Shown piece after piece: positions 33,320-41,780 of a stretch of 64,000 nucleotides of DNA. The position numbers were made by a program, and so were the translations under genes. The notes beneath the pieces are model-generated. The model ran no database searches, was not told the DNA's origin, and saw nothing but the letters and a program-made list of their open reading frames with translations. Each line of letters begins with the position of its first letter. Positions within the stretch are counted from its first letter, which is position 1. Origin of the DNA: Bacillota bacterium (GTDB taxonomy: Bacteria; Bacillota; UBA4882; UBA8346); the NCBI GenBank assembly GCA_023429995.1, contig JAEZCE010000035.1, positions 124,001 through 188,000 of the forward strand, given 5' to 3'.

Positions 33320-34120
33320 TTGTCAAAAAATGCGCCGATAGGGGCATTTGATTCAGGTGTGGGAGGGCTCTCGATATTACGTGAAGTACGGCGGTTGCTT
33401 CCGGCGGAGGATCTCATTTATTTAGCCGACTCGGCCCATTGCCCTTATGGTGTAAAACCTGTGGAAGAAATTCGGCAACGTTCATTGGAAGTTACCGACT
33501 TTTTAGTTTCCTTGGGAGCAAAATTAGTCATTGTAGCATGTAATTCGGCTTGTGTCGCCGGACTTGACCAAGTCCGGGCCAAATACAAACAAATACCGGT
33601 GGTCGGCGTGGAACCGGCTATTAAACCGGCCCATGAAGTGACTCGTAATGGGAAAATAGGAGTTTTGGCAACCCATTTGACTTTGAATGGTGAACGGTTT
33701 TCAATTTTAGTGGAAAAATATGCAACCGGAGTAGAGGTTTATACTCAGCCGGGGCCCGGCCTGGTTGAGATTGTTGAATCCGGTGAAATTGAGACTCCCG
33801 AAACGGAGAGAATATTAAGAGGATATCTGGAGCCTCTTTTAGCCAAGGGCATCGACACACTGGTACTGGGATGCACTCATTACCCGTTTTTAATACCGGT
33901 TGCCCGTAAAATTTGCGGACCCGATGTCGTCATCATCGATACCGGGGTTGCCGTTGCCCGGCAAACGGAACGGGTGTTGAAACTGGCGGATTTGATGGCG
34001 CCCCGCTCTGCTCCCGGCCAGGAAACTTTTTATACCAGCGGAGACCCCTCCTTGGTTACTCCAGTGATGAGTAAATTATGGGGCGACCCCGGGATTCAGG
34101 CAAAGAAGGCCGAGGTATAA
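33320..34120 (+). CDS. murI: Glutamate racemase
   Basis: The 266-residue enzyme makes D-glutamate for the peptidoglycan stem peptide. Both catalytic cysteines are visible: VACNSACVAG (about residue 74) and LGCTHYPF (about 185). The N-terminal IGAFDSGVGGLSIL motif and PYGVKP are diagnostic, and the length is normal. Translation begins at TTG 33320 after GAGGTGG. It follows the divergent class A PBP gene, so two wall-synthesis genes are grouped here. Confidence 0.95.
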   Translation: MSKNAPIGAFDSGVGGLSILREVRRLLPAEDLIYLADSAHCPYGVKPVEEIRQRSLEVTDFLVSLGAKLVIVACNSACVAGLDQVRAKYKQIPVVGVEPAIKPAHEVTRNGKIGVLATHLTLNGERFSILVEKYATGVEVYTQPGPGLVEIVESGEIETPETERILRGYLEPLLAKGIDTLVLGCTHYPFLIPVARKICGPDVVIIDTGVAVARQTERVLKLADLMAPRSAPGQETFYTSGDPSLVTPVMSKLWGDPGIQAKKAEV

Positions 34121-34186
34121 TTTCCATACCCGTTTGGTCTTGATAGTGAAAATGAAGGGTTAGGTCGCTTGGATGGAAATTGATTG

Positions 34187-34233
34187 AAACCCATCAAGGA
34201 ACAAAGGAAATCCTTGATGGGTTTCTTTTTTTC
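34187..34233. terminator. Bidirectional terminator between murI and leuA
   Basis: AAACCCATCAAGGA and TCCTTGATGGGTTT form a perfect 14-bp stem followed by a T run, between the convergent murI and leuA genes. Confidence 0.85.
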
Positions 34234-34277
34234 AAAAGGCTGCCGTTCAACGAACAAGAAGATTTAAAGCGCCTTTT

Positions 34278-35957
34278 TTAGTTCCTGCTCGCCCTATTGA
34301 TGGCGGAAAGCACGGCTTTGATCGAGGCTACGCTGGTATCCTCGTCGATTCCCGCTCCAAAAACAGAAACGCCCGTTTTATTTTTAAGCTGAATAAACGC
34401 CAATGCTTTGGAGTCCGAACCGGAGGAGACGGCTTGTTCATCATAGGACACCAGATGGTAATCGCCGATTCCGAAATTTTTGAGGGCATTGAAAAAGGCG
34501 TCGATGGGTCCATTCCCCCGGCTTTCAATAGTTTGATCCTCGTTGTGGAACTTGATGACGCCGCTGAAAAAGACCCCCGCCGGAGAGCCGTTTCCCGATT
34601 GATGGGAGACATGGTATGTTTTCAAAGAAAAGGGGTATTCCAAATCCAGATATTCTGCCTTAAACAAGTCGTATAAACATTGGGAAGACAATTCAGTCCC
34701 CGCTTTGTCGCAAGCCGCTTTAACAATCGTCCCGAACTCAGGGTGCATGGCCTTGGGCATATTGTAACCATAAACCGATTGTAGAATATAAGCGGCGCCG
34801 CCTTTGCCGGACTGGCTGTTAATACGGATAATGGGTTCGTATTCCCGGCCGATATCGGCCGGATTGATAGGCAGGTAAGGGACTTCCCAATATTCCGATC
34901 CCGAGGCGCGCATATACTCCATTCCTTTGTTGATGGCATCCTGGTGGGAACCGGAAAAAGCGGTGAATACAAGGTCGCCGCCATAAGGATGACGTTCGTG
35001 GACCTTCATCTTGGTAACGCTTTCGTAGATTTCCCGGATTTCCGGAATTTTGCTGAAATCCAGCCCGGGGTCGATGCCCTGGGTATGCATGTTCAGCGCC
35101 AATGTGACAATGTCAACGTTTCCGGTCCTTTCGCCGTTGCCAAAAAGAGAACCTTCCACTCGCTCGGCGCCGGCCAGCAATCCCAATTCGGTCGCCGCGA
35201 CTCCGGTGCCGCGGTCATTGTGAGGATGCAGGCTGATGATGGCATTCTGGCGGTCCGGCAAATGTTTGCAAAAATATTCGATCTGATCGGCATAACCATT
35301 GGGGGTACTGCACTCCACGGTCGACGGCAGGTTGAGAATGATCCGGTTTTGGGGTGAAGCGCCCAGGGTCTCCATGACCCGGGAACAGATGGCCACGGCA
35401 TTATCCATTTCCGTACCGGAAAAGCTTTCCGGAGAGTACTCATAACGGAGGTGGGTTTGCGGGTCGGCCTTTTTCGACAACTCGGCGATTAACTTCCCGG
35501 CGTTGACGGCAATTTCGATGATACCCGCCATGTCTTTTTTGAAGACCACTTTTCGTTGTAAAGTCGAAGTGGAATTATAGAAATGAAAGATGACATTTTT
35601 GGCGCCGTGGATAGCCTCGAAGGTTTTTTCGATTAAATGTTCTCTGGCTTGAACCAAAACCTGGATCGTGACGTCATCGGGAATATGGCCGCCTTCGATT
35701 AAAGCCCTTAGGATTTCATATTCCGTTTCGGAAGCTGAGGGAAACCCGACTTCGATCTCTTTAAACCCGATGTGGACCAAGGTCTTGAATAATAGTAATT
35801 TTTCTTCCAGGTTCATCGGATCAACCAGGGCCTGGTTCCCATCGCGCAAGTCTACGCTGCACCAGACGGGGGCTTTTTTTAAGACCCGGGAAGGCCACTG
35901 GCGGTTTGCCAGGGGGACTCCGGGAAAGGGAAGGTACTTTTCAAACGCCTTTTTCAT
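34278..35957 (-). CDS. leuA: 2-isopropylmalate synthase
   Basis: The 559-residue enzyme condenses acetyl-CoA and 2-ketoisovalerate in the first committed step of leucine synthesis. The catalytic barrel has SVDLRDGNQAL, the metal-binding SLHPHNDRGTG and GNGERTGNVD. The C-terminal regulatory domain (about 430-555) is the leucine-feedback LeuA_dimer type. Length and the N-terminal LPFPGVPLANRQWP correspond to the second LeuA type found in actinobacteria and some Firmicutes. A T-box leader precedes it, so expression rises when tRNA-Leu is uncharged. No other leu gene follows. Confidence 0.93.
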   Translation of the reverse strand: MKKAFEKYLPFPGVPLANRQWPSRVLKKAPVWCSVDLRDGNQALVDPMNLEEKLLLFKTLVHIGFKEIEVGFPSASETEYEILRALIEGGHIPDDVTIQVLVQAREHLIEKTFEAIHGAKNVIFHFYNSTSTLQRKVVFKKDMAGIIEIAVNAGKLIAELSKKADPQTHLRYEYSPESFSGTEMDNAVAICSRVMETLGASPQNRIILNLPSTVECSTPNGYADQIEYFCKHLPDRQNAIISLHPHNDRGTGVAATELGLLAGAERVEGSLFGNGERTGNVDIVTLALNMHTQGIDPGLDFSKIPEIREIYESVTKMKVHERHPYGGDLVFTAFSGSHQDAINKGMEYMRASGSEYWEVPYLPINPADIGREYEPIIRINSQSGKGGAAYILQSVYGYNMPKAMHPEFGTIVKAACDKAGTELSSQCLYDLFKAEYLDLEYPFSLKTYHVSHQSGNGSPAGVFFSGVIKFHNEDQTIESRGNGPIDAFFNALKNFGIGDYHLVSYDEQAVSSGSDSKALAFIQLKNKTGVSVFGAGIDEDTSVASIKAVLSAINRASRN

Positions 35958-35993
35958 ATCTGTTTCCTCCTAAACCATAGTAACCAAACAGAC

Positions 35994-36303
35994 ACAAAAA
36001 ATCCTCGCCCCACAAACACAAGGGGCGAGGAGCTTATTCTCCACGCGGTACCACCCTAATTCGATTGCGTTTATACGCAACCCTTTACGCAGCCTCCAAC
36101 AAGGCGCTGACCTGTAACGTTGCCAAAACGTCCCGCTCTAAATCTTTCAAGCGGGCAACTCCGGGATGAGCTATTCACATAAAACGAAGGCGCCGGTTTG
36201 CACCAACCACCGGCTCTCTAAGGCTTTTATTTTATGTCTTGTTCCCTTCAATGTCTTTGGGGCGATCTTACGAATGTTCCATTCGTATTTATGAATATTT
36301 GAT
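35994..36303 (-). promoter_or_regulatory. T-box leader (leucine) of leuA
   Basis: The conserved T-box AGGGTGGTACCGCG is at 36044-36057 (minus strand). A terminator stem of about 13 bp (TCCTCGCCCC/GGGGCGAGGA, 36001-36031) with a T run follows. Upstream are long stems compatible with stem I. A CTC codon in AATAGCTCATCCCGG is a plausible leucine specifier, matching the leuA target. Transcription should start near 36303. Confidence 0.85.
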
Positions 36304-36310
36304 TAGCAAT

Positions 36311-36339
36311 AATATATGCGATTCTTGAAGATTTGTCAA
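36311..36339 (-). promoter_or_regulatory. Sigma-A-type promoter of the leuA leader
   Basis: On the minus strand TTGACA (36334-36339) and TATATT (36311-36316) are separated by 17 bases, about 8 bases upstream of the predicted T-box start. Confidence 0.75.
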
Positions 36340-36346
36340 CTACTTT

Positions 36347-37240
36347 TTAGAACCCGGCTTTTTGACCAATTTCCGCTTGTTTGGGGAGGAATACCAGAGG
36401 GACGTTTTTCGGGATGAGGACTTTAAATTCCGCGCCTTGGCCGGGAGCGCTTTGAACGGTGATTTGGCCCCGCATTTCTCCCAGCAGTTGTTTGACAATC
36501 GCCAAACCAAGGCCTGAGCTGTTTTTGGTCGAAAATCCGGCGGTAAAAATCATCGGCTGGATCTCGTCCGGGATAGGCGGCCCGTTATTCCAAATGGTGA
36601 AATGGTAACAGTCTTCCGTTTCCCAGATGGTCACCTGGATAGTCCGGGAGGAAGCCTGCTCTCCTTCGAGGATCTCAATGGCGTTGCGGATGATATTTCC
36701 CAATACCCGGGTAATGGCGACCATGGAAATTTTAAAATCCGTAAAGTCGGCGTCGCAATCCACCAGAAATTGCAGGTTTTTCGCTTTGCACTGGGTGGAA
36801 AAAACCAGCAACATCGCAGAAATCGCCGGATTATTGATGTTCAGGTACAAGGAGCTGGATGAGTCCAGGGAGGCATTGTACTCATCGATGAATTTGAGCA
36901 CTTCCTGGCTCCGGTTCATTTGGGCCAACATCCGAATAACCTGAAGTTGATTTTTAAAATCATGCCGCTGGGAACTGAGGGTCTGGATTAGTTTCTGGCT
37001 TTCTTCCAGTTGCAGGTGGTCGATTTCCTGGACCATGGATTCCTTATTCAGTTCAACCGTAAATTTATAGAACGAACGGAGGTTTAAGACCCATAGGATT
37101 AAAATGGCGACAGTAATCCCGGCTACAAAGATAGTAACCGTTTTATGGAGCATATCAAAGAGATTCATTTCCAGAATCAATAGCAAAAAAATAGCCAGCA
37201 AAGCATAAAGGAAAGAATGCAATAGGTAAGAGTGTTTCAA
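36347..37240 (-). CDS. AgrC-like histidine kinase with reduced membrane domain
   Basis: The 297-residue kinase has two N-terminal membrane helices (about 8-28 and 33-53), then an HPK10/Spo0B-type dimerisation helix with the phospho-accepting His in SSQRHDFKNQLQVI. The ATPase domain has the N-box GNIIRNAIEIL and the G-box SSGLGLAIV. AgrC kinases normally carry a five- to seven-helix sensor; here that part is a separate gene 14 bases upstream (37255), and together they add up to about the size of a normal AgrC. It starts at TTG 37240. No response regulator gene is in the window. Confidence 0.85.
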   Translation of the reverse strand: MKHSYLLHSFLYALLAIFLLLILEMNLFDMLHKTVTIFVAGITVAILILWVLNLRSFYKFTVELNKESMVQEIDHLQLEESQKLIQTLSSQRHDFKNQLQVIRMLAQMNRSQEVLKFIDEYNASLDSSSSLYLNINNPAISAMLLVFSTQCKAKNLQFLVDCDADFTDFKISMVAITRVLGNIIRNAIEILEGEQASSRTIQVTIWETEDCYHFTIWNNGPPIPDEIQPMIFTAGFSTKNSSGLGLAIVKQLLGEMRGQITVQSAPGQGAEFKVLIPKNVPLVFLPKQAEIGQKAGF

Positions 37241-37254
37241 TTAATATCACACAC

Positions 37255-37731
37255 CTATTTGGTAATCGGAATATATTTCATCAGGGAAAATTTGGTTGCT
37301 TTTAAGATAATCAATACTAGCGCCGGGGCGACGAGTTCCAGCAGATTTAAAAGCATCCAGTTCGTCTCGGCTAATCTTGAAGTAATCGCATACCCAAAGT
37401 GGGTGAAGAGCGGGCAGGCCAAGAGCATACTTCCCAGCGTTAACGTGGTAAAAGACAGTAAAGAACCGATAAGACTCAACGTAATATCGATTTTGTTAAG
37501 GAAGTATAATATCCCTGCGCCGGTTATTACCAACACGATGGTATGAACGGGAGCGGAAGCATTCAAAACGAGTTTGGAAATATAAGCGATTGCCGAAAAG
37601 ATCATGACCGGCAAGAGAACTCTTTTTACCGGCAGGGAAACTCCAATAAAGGCCAAAGCTAACTGATAACTAATAAAAAAAGCAAAGTAAACCAACAAGA
37701 AAGAAATAAGCATCAAATAGGGATCTTGCAT
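37255..37731 (-). CDS. Stand-alone Agr-type sensor membrane protein 1
   Basis: The 158-residue protein consists of five predicted membrane helices with short loops: LMLISFLLVYFAFFISYQLA, VLLPVMIFSAIAYISKLVL, PVHTIVLVITGAGILYFL, LSLIGSLLSFTTLTLG and LLNLLELVAPALVLIIL. The pattern SLIGSLLxxxTxTLGSMxLACPLF is shared with the paralogue at 37926. It resembles the N-terminal membrane half of clostridial AgrC-type kinases cut off as its own gene. It lies just before the kinase and probably forms the peptide receptor with it. Confidence 0.6.
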   Translation of the reverse strand: MQDPYLMLISFLLVYFAFFISYQLALAFIGVSLPVKRVLLPVMIFSAIAYISKLVLNASAPVHTIVLVITGAGILYFLNKIDITLSLIGSLLSFTTLTLGSMLLACPLFTHFGYAITSRLAETNWMLLNLLELVAPALVLIILKATKFSLMKYIPITK

Positions 37732-37925
37732 CTACTCTCAGCTCCTTATAAGTGTTCTATAAGCTCTAAAACCAAGCTCATAGAAAATTATAACATAAAA
37801 ATCAGGAAATATTACGCTTTTTCATCCAAATTATTTTTTAGTTAAACAGTCCCGTCGCTTTCTTAAGGAAAAGCAAAAATAATGAAACGACATCAAAATT
37901 GGCAACCCATGCAATCCCGTAAAAA

Positions 37926-38420
37926 TTATGTTTTCGCCGTATAATCTTGAAGATATTTCAGCAAGGAGAATTTGCTGATCTTCAGAGTAATCAAAACTAG
38001 CGTTGGGAGAAGCAATTCCAGCAGATTTAAAAGCATCCATGAACCCCATGTGTACCCGCTCAATTTTGAAGGAATCGTATGACCCAGTTTGACGAAGAGC
38101 GGGCAAGCCAACATCATGCTTCCCAGGGTCACAGTGATAACGGTCAGCAAAGAACCGATCAGGCTGAGTATCCAATGGATCGGATTAAACAACCAAAGTA
38201 CCCCGGCGCAAATGATCACCACCACCACGGTATGCAGCGGAGCGGGGGCTTCCAAACAAATTTTGGAGATATCGGCGATGACTGCGGCGATTAGGACCGG
38301 CAGTAAGGTCTGTCTGAGCGATGGGGAACGATCGATAAAAGCCGAAGCCAACTGGTAAAAGATAAAAAAAGTAATAAAAGCTATCAAAAAATTCAAAAGC
38401 AGCCAATAAGGATGATACAT
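37926..38420 (-). CDS. Stand-alone Agr-type sensor membrane protein 2
   Basis: This 164-residue paralogue of the 37255 protein has the same five-helix layout. Conserved blocks are PLHTVVVVIICAGVLW, LSLIGSLLTVITVTLG, SMMLACPLF and SWMLLNLLELLLPTLVLITLK. The two copies differ most in the loops that would face outside, as expected if they recognise different peptides. A decayed third copy lies immediately upstream. It has its own site and is separated from sensor 1 by about 195 bases. Confidence 0.6.
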   Translation of the reverse strand: MYHPYWLLLNFLIAFITFFIFYQLASAFIDRSPSLRQTLLPVLIAAVIADISKICLEAPAPLHTVVVVIICAGVLWLFNPIHWILSLIGSLLTVITVTLGSMMLACPLFVKLGHTIPSKLSGYTWGSWMLLNLLELLLPTLVLITLKISKFSLLKYLQDYTAKT

Positions 38421-38536
38421 CGATGCTCAGCTCCCTGTCATCGTATTTGAAATATTTCCCAGTCAAAGTGACTGAAAAAACATTACAATTTCCCAACCCA
38501 TACGGCATAAATTTCTCAAAAGTCACGTTTTGTCAT

Positions 38537-38765
38537 GGCGTGAAGATATTGAAGCAAAGAGAATTTGCTGGCCTTTAGAATGATCAAAACCATGATGGGG
38601 AGGACCAGTTCCGGCAGATTTTAGAAGCATCCATGAATACCCGCTCGATTTTTGAAGGAATCGCATAACCCAGTTTGAGGAAGAGCGGGCAAGCCAAACT
38701 CATGCTTCCCAGGGGTACATTGATAACGGTCAGCAGGCCGGTTAAGCTGAGTGCCCATTGAAAAA
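38537..38765 (-). pseudogene. Decayed third copy of the Agr-type sensor gene
   Basis: The DNA matches the C-terminal two-thirds of the gene at 37926 (blocks AGAGCGGGCAAGCCAA, TCATGCTTCCCAGGG and TTGATAACGGTCAGCA on the plus strand) but contains insertions and frameshifts, for example GCAGATTTTAGAAG against GCAGATTTAAAAG. The N-terminal third is missing. Confidence 0.75.
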
Positions 38766-38884
38766 AGGTATTATCACAAACAACTAAAGAATCAACTATA
38801 AATACGGATTCTCAATATTTTGCCGTTTATTTATAAAATATCCTAAAATTGTGAAGAAAGTAATTCTATGCAAATATTATAACA

Positions 38885-38930
38885 CAAAAAAACCACCAAG
38901 GTATATCAAAAATACCTTGGTGGTAAAAAA
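38885..38930. terminator. Terminator after agrBD
   Basis: ACCACCAAGGTAT/ATACCTTGGTGGT is a perfect 13-bp stem with A/T runs on both sides. It ends the agrB-agrD transcript on the minus strand. Confidence 0.85.
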
Positions 38931-38956
38931 TCTTTACAAACGAAAACATTCATCAA

Positions 38957-39064
38957 TTATTTCCTCATTTTTGGTTGATAGGACACACTTTGGCAAGCAA
39001 AGGCCATGCTGAGAGTAGCAGCTAATGTAGCGATAGCGGCTAATAACAAATATACTCTTTTCAT
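38957..39064 (-). CDS. agrD: AgrD-like cyclic (thio)lactone autoinducer precursor, 35 aa
   Basis: The 35-residue peptide begins with a basic amphipathic leader (MKRVYLLLAAIATLAATLSMAFA) and then CQSVSYQPKMRK. A Cys followed after a few residues by YQPK is the hallmark of AgrD-like precursors in clostridia. Cys would form the thiolactone with a downstream carboxylate after AgrB cleaves the tail. The ATG overlaps the agrB stop as ATGA, giving translational coupling. The gene is followed by a strong terminator. Confidence 0.8.
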   Translation of the reverse strand: MKRVYLLLAAIATLAATLSMAFACQSVSYQPKMRK

Positions 39065-39666
39065 ACGGATTGCGCCTCCTTTCCTTTGGTAATCTGTTCC
39101 AACCCATGGACTATCCAGACACCGGCCGGTGTTCTGAGCAGAACTGTAATGAGAACCCCGATATTCAAAGCCGATAACCAGGTACTGACAAACCAGATAT
39201 TCAAAAGGCTCAGGGATGCGAGGGTGATTACCCCGAAGCGTTTTCTGGATTTGATTTGTTGCTTACTGAAATCAAAATCCGGCGCCAACAGCGGACCATA
39301 AAGCAGAACGACGCAGCATCCTGCGGTTGCCAAAGCCAGCAGCCACCAGGGAGAGGGAAGGCCCAAAGTTTTCAATGCCCATCCGGAACCGGCCAGGATT
39401 AACGCGCTAAAAACGGTGCATCTGACAAAGCCGGAAAGATGAGGGCCGCCGATGATGTGTTTCATCCATAATGCGGCAAAGGTTATCCAAAAAGTTTCCC
39501 GCAAAGCGCCGCCCAACCAGCCGACCGCCAGAATGAAACCGATGCTGATCGCCATAATGGACAGGCATTCAATCCCATAACAAATTTTCTTGACTTCAGA
39601 CTGCAAGCCGGCCTTTTCGCCGATATATTCCCCGACATGATCCGCAACTTCCGCTATGGTAACCAT
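39061..39666 (-). CDS. agrB: AgrB-like peptide-processing membrane protease
   Basis: The 201-residue protein has about five membrane helices and the AgrB catalytic pair in IIGGPHLSGFVRC (His and Cys eight residues apart). AgrB cuts the C-terminal tail of AgrD and helps close the ring. The N-terminal amphipathic region (TIAEVADHVGEYIG, GIECLSIMAISIGF) matches the family. I start at ATG 39666 after AAAGGTG; the ATG at 39705 lacks a site. It forms an operon with agrD. Confidence 0.85.
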   Translation of the reverse strand: MVTIAEVADHVGEYIGEKAGLQSEVKKICYGIECLSIMAISIGFILAVGWLGGALRETFWITFAALWMKHIIGGPHLSGFVRCTVFSALILAGSGWALKTLGLPSPWWLLALATAGCCVVLLYGPLLAPDFDFSKQQIKSRKRFGVITLASLSLLNIWFVSTWLSALNIGVLITVLLRTPAGVWIVHGLEQITKGKEAQSV

Positions 39667-39873
39667 CTTCTCGCACCTTTCTTTCACCAAGGCATAAAAG
39701 CGCAATATTAATTATATTGGCGCTATTGCCAATAGTTTGTCTTTACATAATAAACTATCGGGTTTTTTGCCGGGAACTTTATACTTTTTTTAAAAAAATT
39801 TATAAAAAAAAGATCCTCGCAATTTGCAGGGATCTTCTTTGATGGAAGCATTCAGGATGATGAGGGATTTGTA

Positions 39874-41064
39874 TTATTTGTTGAGGTTAAACTCCTTGGC
39901 CAAAGCGGTGAAGGCCGGCAAGGAATTTTGGATGATTTCCTTGGAAACGCAATAGGCAATCCGGAAATATCCCGGCTGACAGAATCCTTTCCCCGGGACG
40001 ATTAAAATGTTATGTTTTTGGGCTGCCTGGCTAAAAGCGCCGTCATCCGGAATCGGGCTTTTGGGGAAGAGATAAAAGGCGCCTTGGGGCTTGATGACTT
40101 CAAACCCGATGCCGGTCAGATGGTTATACAAAATATCCCGCCGCTCCCGGTACAAATCCAACCCGGCCACTTGGCCCTGAAGATCAGCCACCAGACGCTG
40201 CATTAAAGCGGGGGCATTTACAAATCCCAGAATCCGGTTGGCGAAAACCAATGCGTTGAAAAAGAGATCGGCTTCCGGTATTTGGGGATTGATGGCGACG
40301 TAACCGATGCGTTCTCCCGGTATGGCCAGGTCTTTGCTGTGGGAAGTGGCCACGATGCCATGCTCAAAAATTTTCAATATGGGCGGAGCTTCCACGCCGT
40401 CATAGACCAATCCGGCATAGGGTTCATCGGAAATTAAATAAATTACTTTTCCGAGCTCCTTTTCTTTTTCCCGGATTACGGCGGCAAGGGCGGTTAATGT
40501 CTCCTCGGAATAAACCACCCCGGTGGGGTTATTGGGAGAATTGATCAGGATGGCTTTGGTTTTCGAATTGACCGCCCCCCGGATGGCCTCCGGATCCAGT
40601 TGAAAGTCGGGTTGGGTTTTGACCACCACCAGTTTGCCCCGGTGATTGTCGGTATAAAAGCCGTATTCCATGAAATAGGGAGCGCTGACAATGACCTCGT
40701 CGCCGGGGTTGAGCAAAGATTTAAAGATCACGTTCAAAGCGCCGCCGGCTCCGGAGGTCATTACGACATGATTGGCGTTTAAGGTTAGCCCGGTGCGTTT
40801 GTTTTGATAAGCCGCTATGGCCGTCCGGGTCCCCTCGTAACCGGCGTTGCTCATGTATTTATGCATTCCGGGAATGGGATGATTGGCCAGCTCACGTAGT
40901 CCTTGCTGAAAAGACTCCGGCGGTTCCAGATCGGGATTGCCCAGGGAGAAATCATAAACCTTATCCGGACCGTAAATGCGGCGCAGGCGGTCGCCCTCTT
41001 CAAACATTTTCCGGACCAGCGAGGAGTGATTGAGAGATTCGCGGATCTGATCGGAGATAGACAT
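39874..41064 (-). CDS. PLP-dependent aminotransferase, class I/II
   Basis: The 396-residue fold-type I enzyme shows GAGGALN, the active-site pattern SPNNPTG, ISDEPYAGL (Asp for the pyridine N) and SHSKDLAIPGERIG, in which the Lys forms the PLP Schiff base; the terminal Arg motif is FRIAYC. It is of the general AspC/alanine/aromatic-type family, and the substrate cannot be decided from sequence. Translation is supported by AAGGAGG before the ATG. It stands alone, next to a tRNA gene. Confidence 0.9.
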   Translation of the reverse strand: MSISDQIRESLNHSSLVRKMFEEGDRLRRIYGPDKVYDFSLGNPDLEPPESFQQGLRELANHPIPGMHKYMSNAGYEGTRTAIAAYQNKRTGLTLNANHVVMTSGAGGALNVIFKSLLNPGDEVIVSAPYFMEYGFYTDNHRGKLVVVKTQPDFQLDPEAIRGAVNSKTKAILINSPNNPTGVVYSEETLTALAAVIREKEKELGKVIYLISDEPYAGLVYDGVEAPPILKIFEHGIVATSHSKDLAIPGERIGYVAINPQIPEADLFFNALVFANRILGFVNAPALMQRLVADLQGQVAGLDLYRERRDILYNHLTGIGFEVIKPQGAFYLFPKSPIPDDGAFSQAAQKHNILIVPGKGFCQPGYFRIAYCVSKEIIQNSLPAFTALAKEFNLNK

Positions 41065-41345
41065 GGAAAAAACCTCCTTGGATATAATTGATTGTGAACG
41101 TTACGGCAAAAATGCAAGCCCTGATTCTGGCGGGGCCGGGGGTGAGTCGCTTTTAGACACCCTGAAGAATGAAATTGAATCGTTTAAAATAAATCCTGAG
41201 CGCCGGTTTTTTTTCAGATCATTCGCGAAGCGTTAGGATAATCCTGCCACAAAGACAGGAATTGGATCATTTACCGGAATGATTTTTGAAAGTGCCTCTT
41301 TACAGTTTATCAAAGATAGGTTATAATTTATGATACACGTGAAGT

Positions 41346-41432
41346 GCCGAAGTGGTGGAACTGGCAGACGCGCAGCGTTCAGGGCGCTGTGTCCGCAAGG
41401 GCGTGCGGGTTCAAATCCCGCCTTCGGCACCA
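41346..41432 (+). tRNA. tRNA-Leu (anticodon CAG)
   Basis: GCCGAAG and CTTCGGC form the acceptor stem, followed by an encoded ACCA end (41429-41432). The anticodon stem CAGCG/CGCTG encloses TTCAGGG with CAG at 41380-41382, reading CUG. A long variable arm and GGTTCAAATCC T-loop confirm a class II tRNA. The 3' end is a typical integration site, and integrase debris lies just downstream. Confidence 0.95.
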
Positions 41433-41473
41433 ATAATTTTCTCAATACTTTTGAGATTTTGCGAACAGATGGT

Positions 41474-41640
41474 TTAGATTACTTTTCCAAAAACAGCGCC
41501 GAATATACGGGCGCTTTCTTTTTGTAGAGTCGGTAAAACGTGGCTATAAATATCAAGAGTAATGTCGATTTTTGAATGTCCTAATTTTTCAGAAACGACT
41601 TTGGGATGAACACCTTGACTTCTATACGATGTTTCTTCAG
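41474..41640 (-). pseudogene. Remnant of a tyrosine-recombinase integrase
   Basis: The minus strand encodes GVHPKVVSEKLGHSKIDI, TLDIYSHVLP and a short tail with a stop at 41474. This is the C-terminal end of a phage-type integrase, including the catalytic Tyr region. The frame is broken upstream near 41620 and the rest of the gene is absent. Adjacency to tRNA-Leu indicates a lost integrated element. Confidence 0.8.
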
Positions 41641-41780
41641 TATTTCAGCCAGTTGAATGGAAATAATAATTTATCTTATTTTGTCCTACACTGTGAGACA
41701 TTCTCACATAATAAAAAGAAGGGTATCTCAAGTTGACCCCTTCTTTTCAAAAATTTTCCGCGCCTTTTAAATGATCCAGG

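Noticed and set aside
36271..36285. CGAATG-ttc-CATTCG inverted repeat resembling a LexA box
   Set aside because: The half-sites are CGAATG rather than CGAAC and it lies inside the T-box leader, where it is better explained as RNA structure.
38537..38765. Considered as a third functional sensor gene
   Set aside because: Frameshifts and loss of the N-terminal third make a functional product unlikely.
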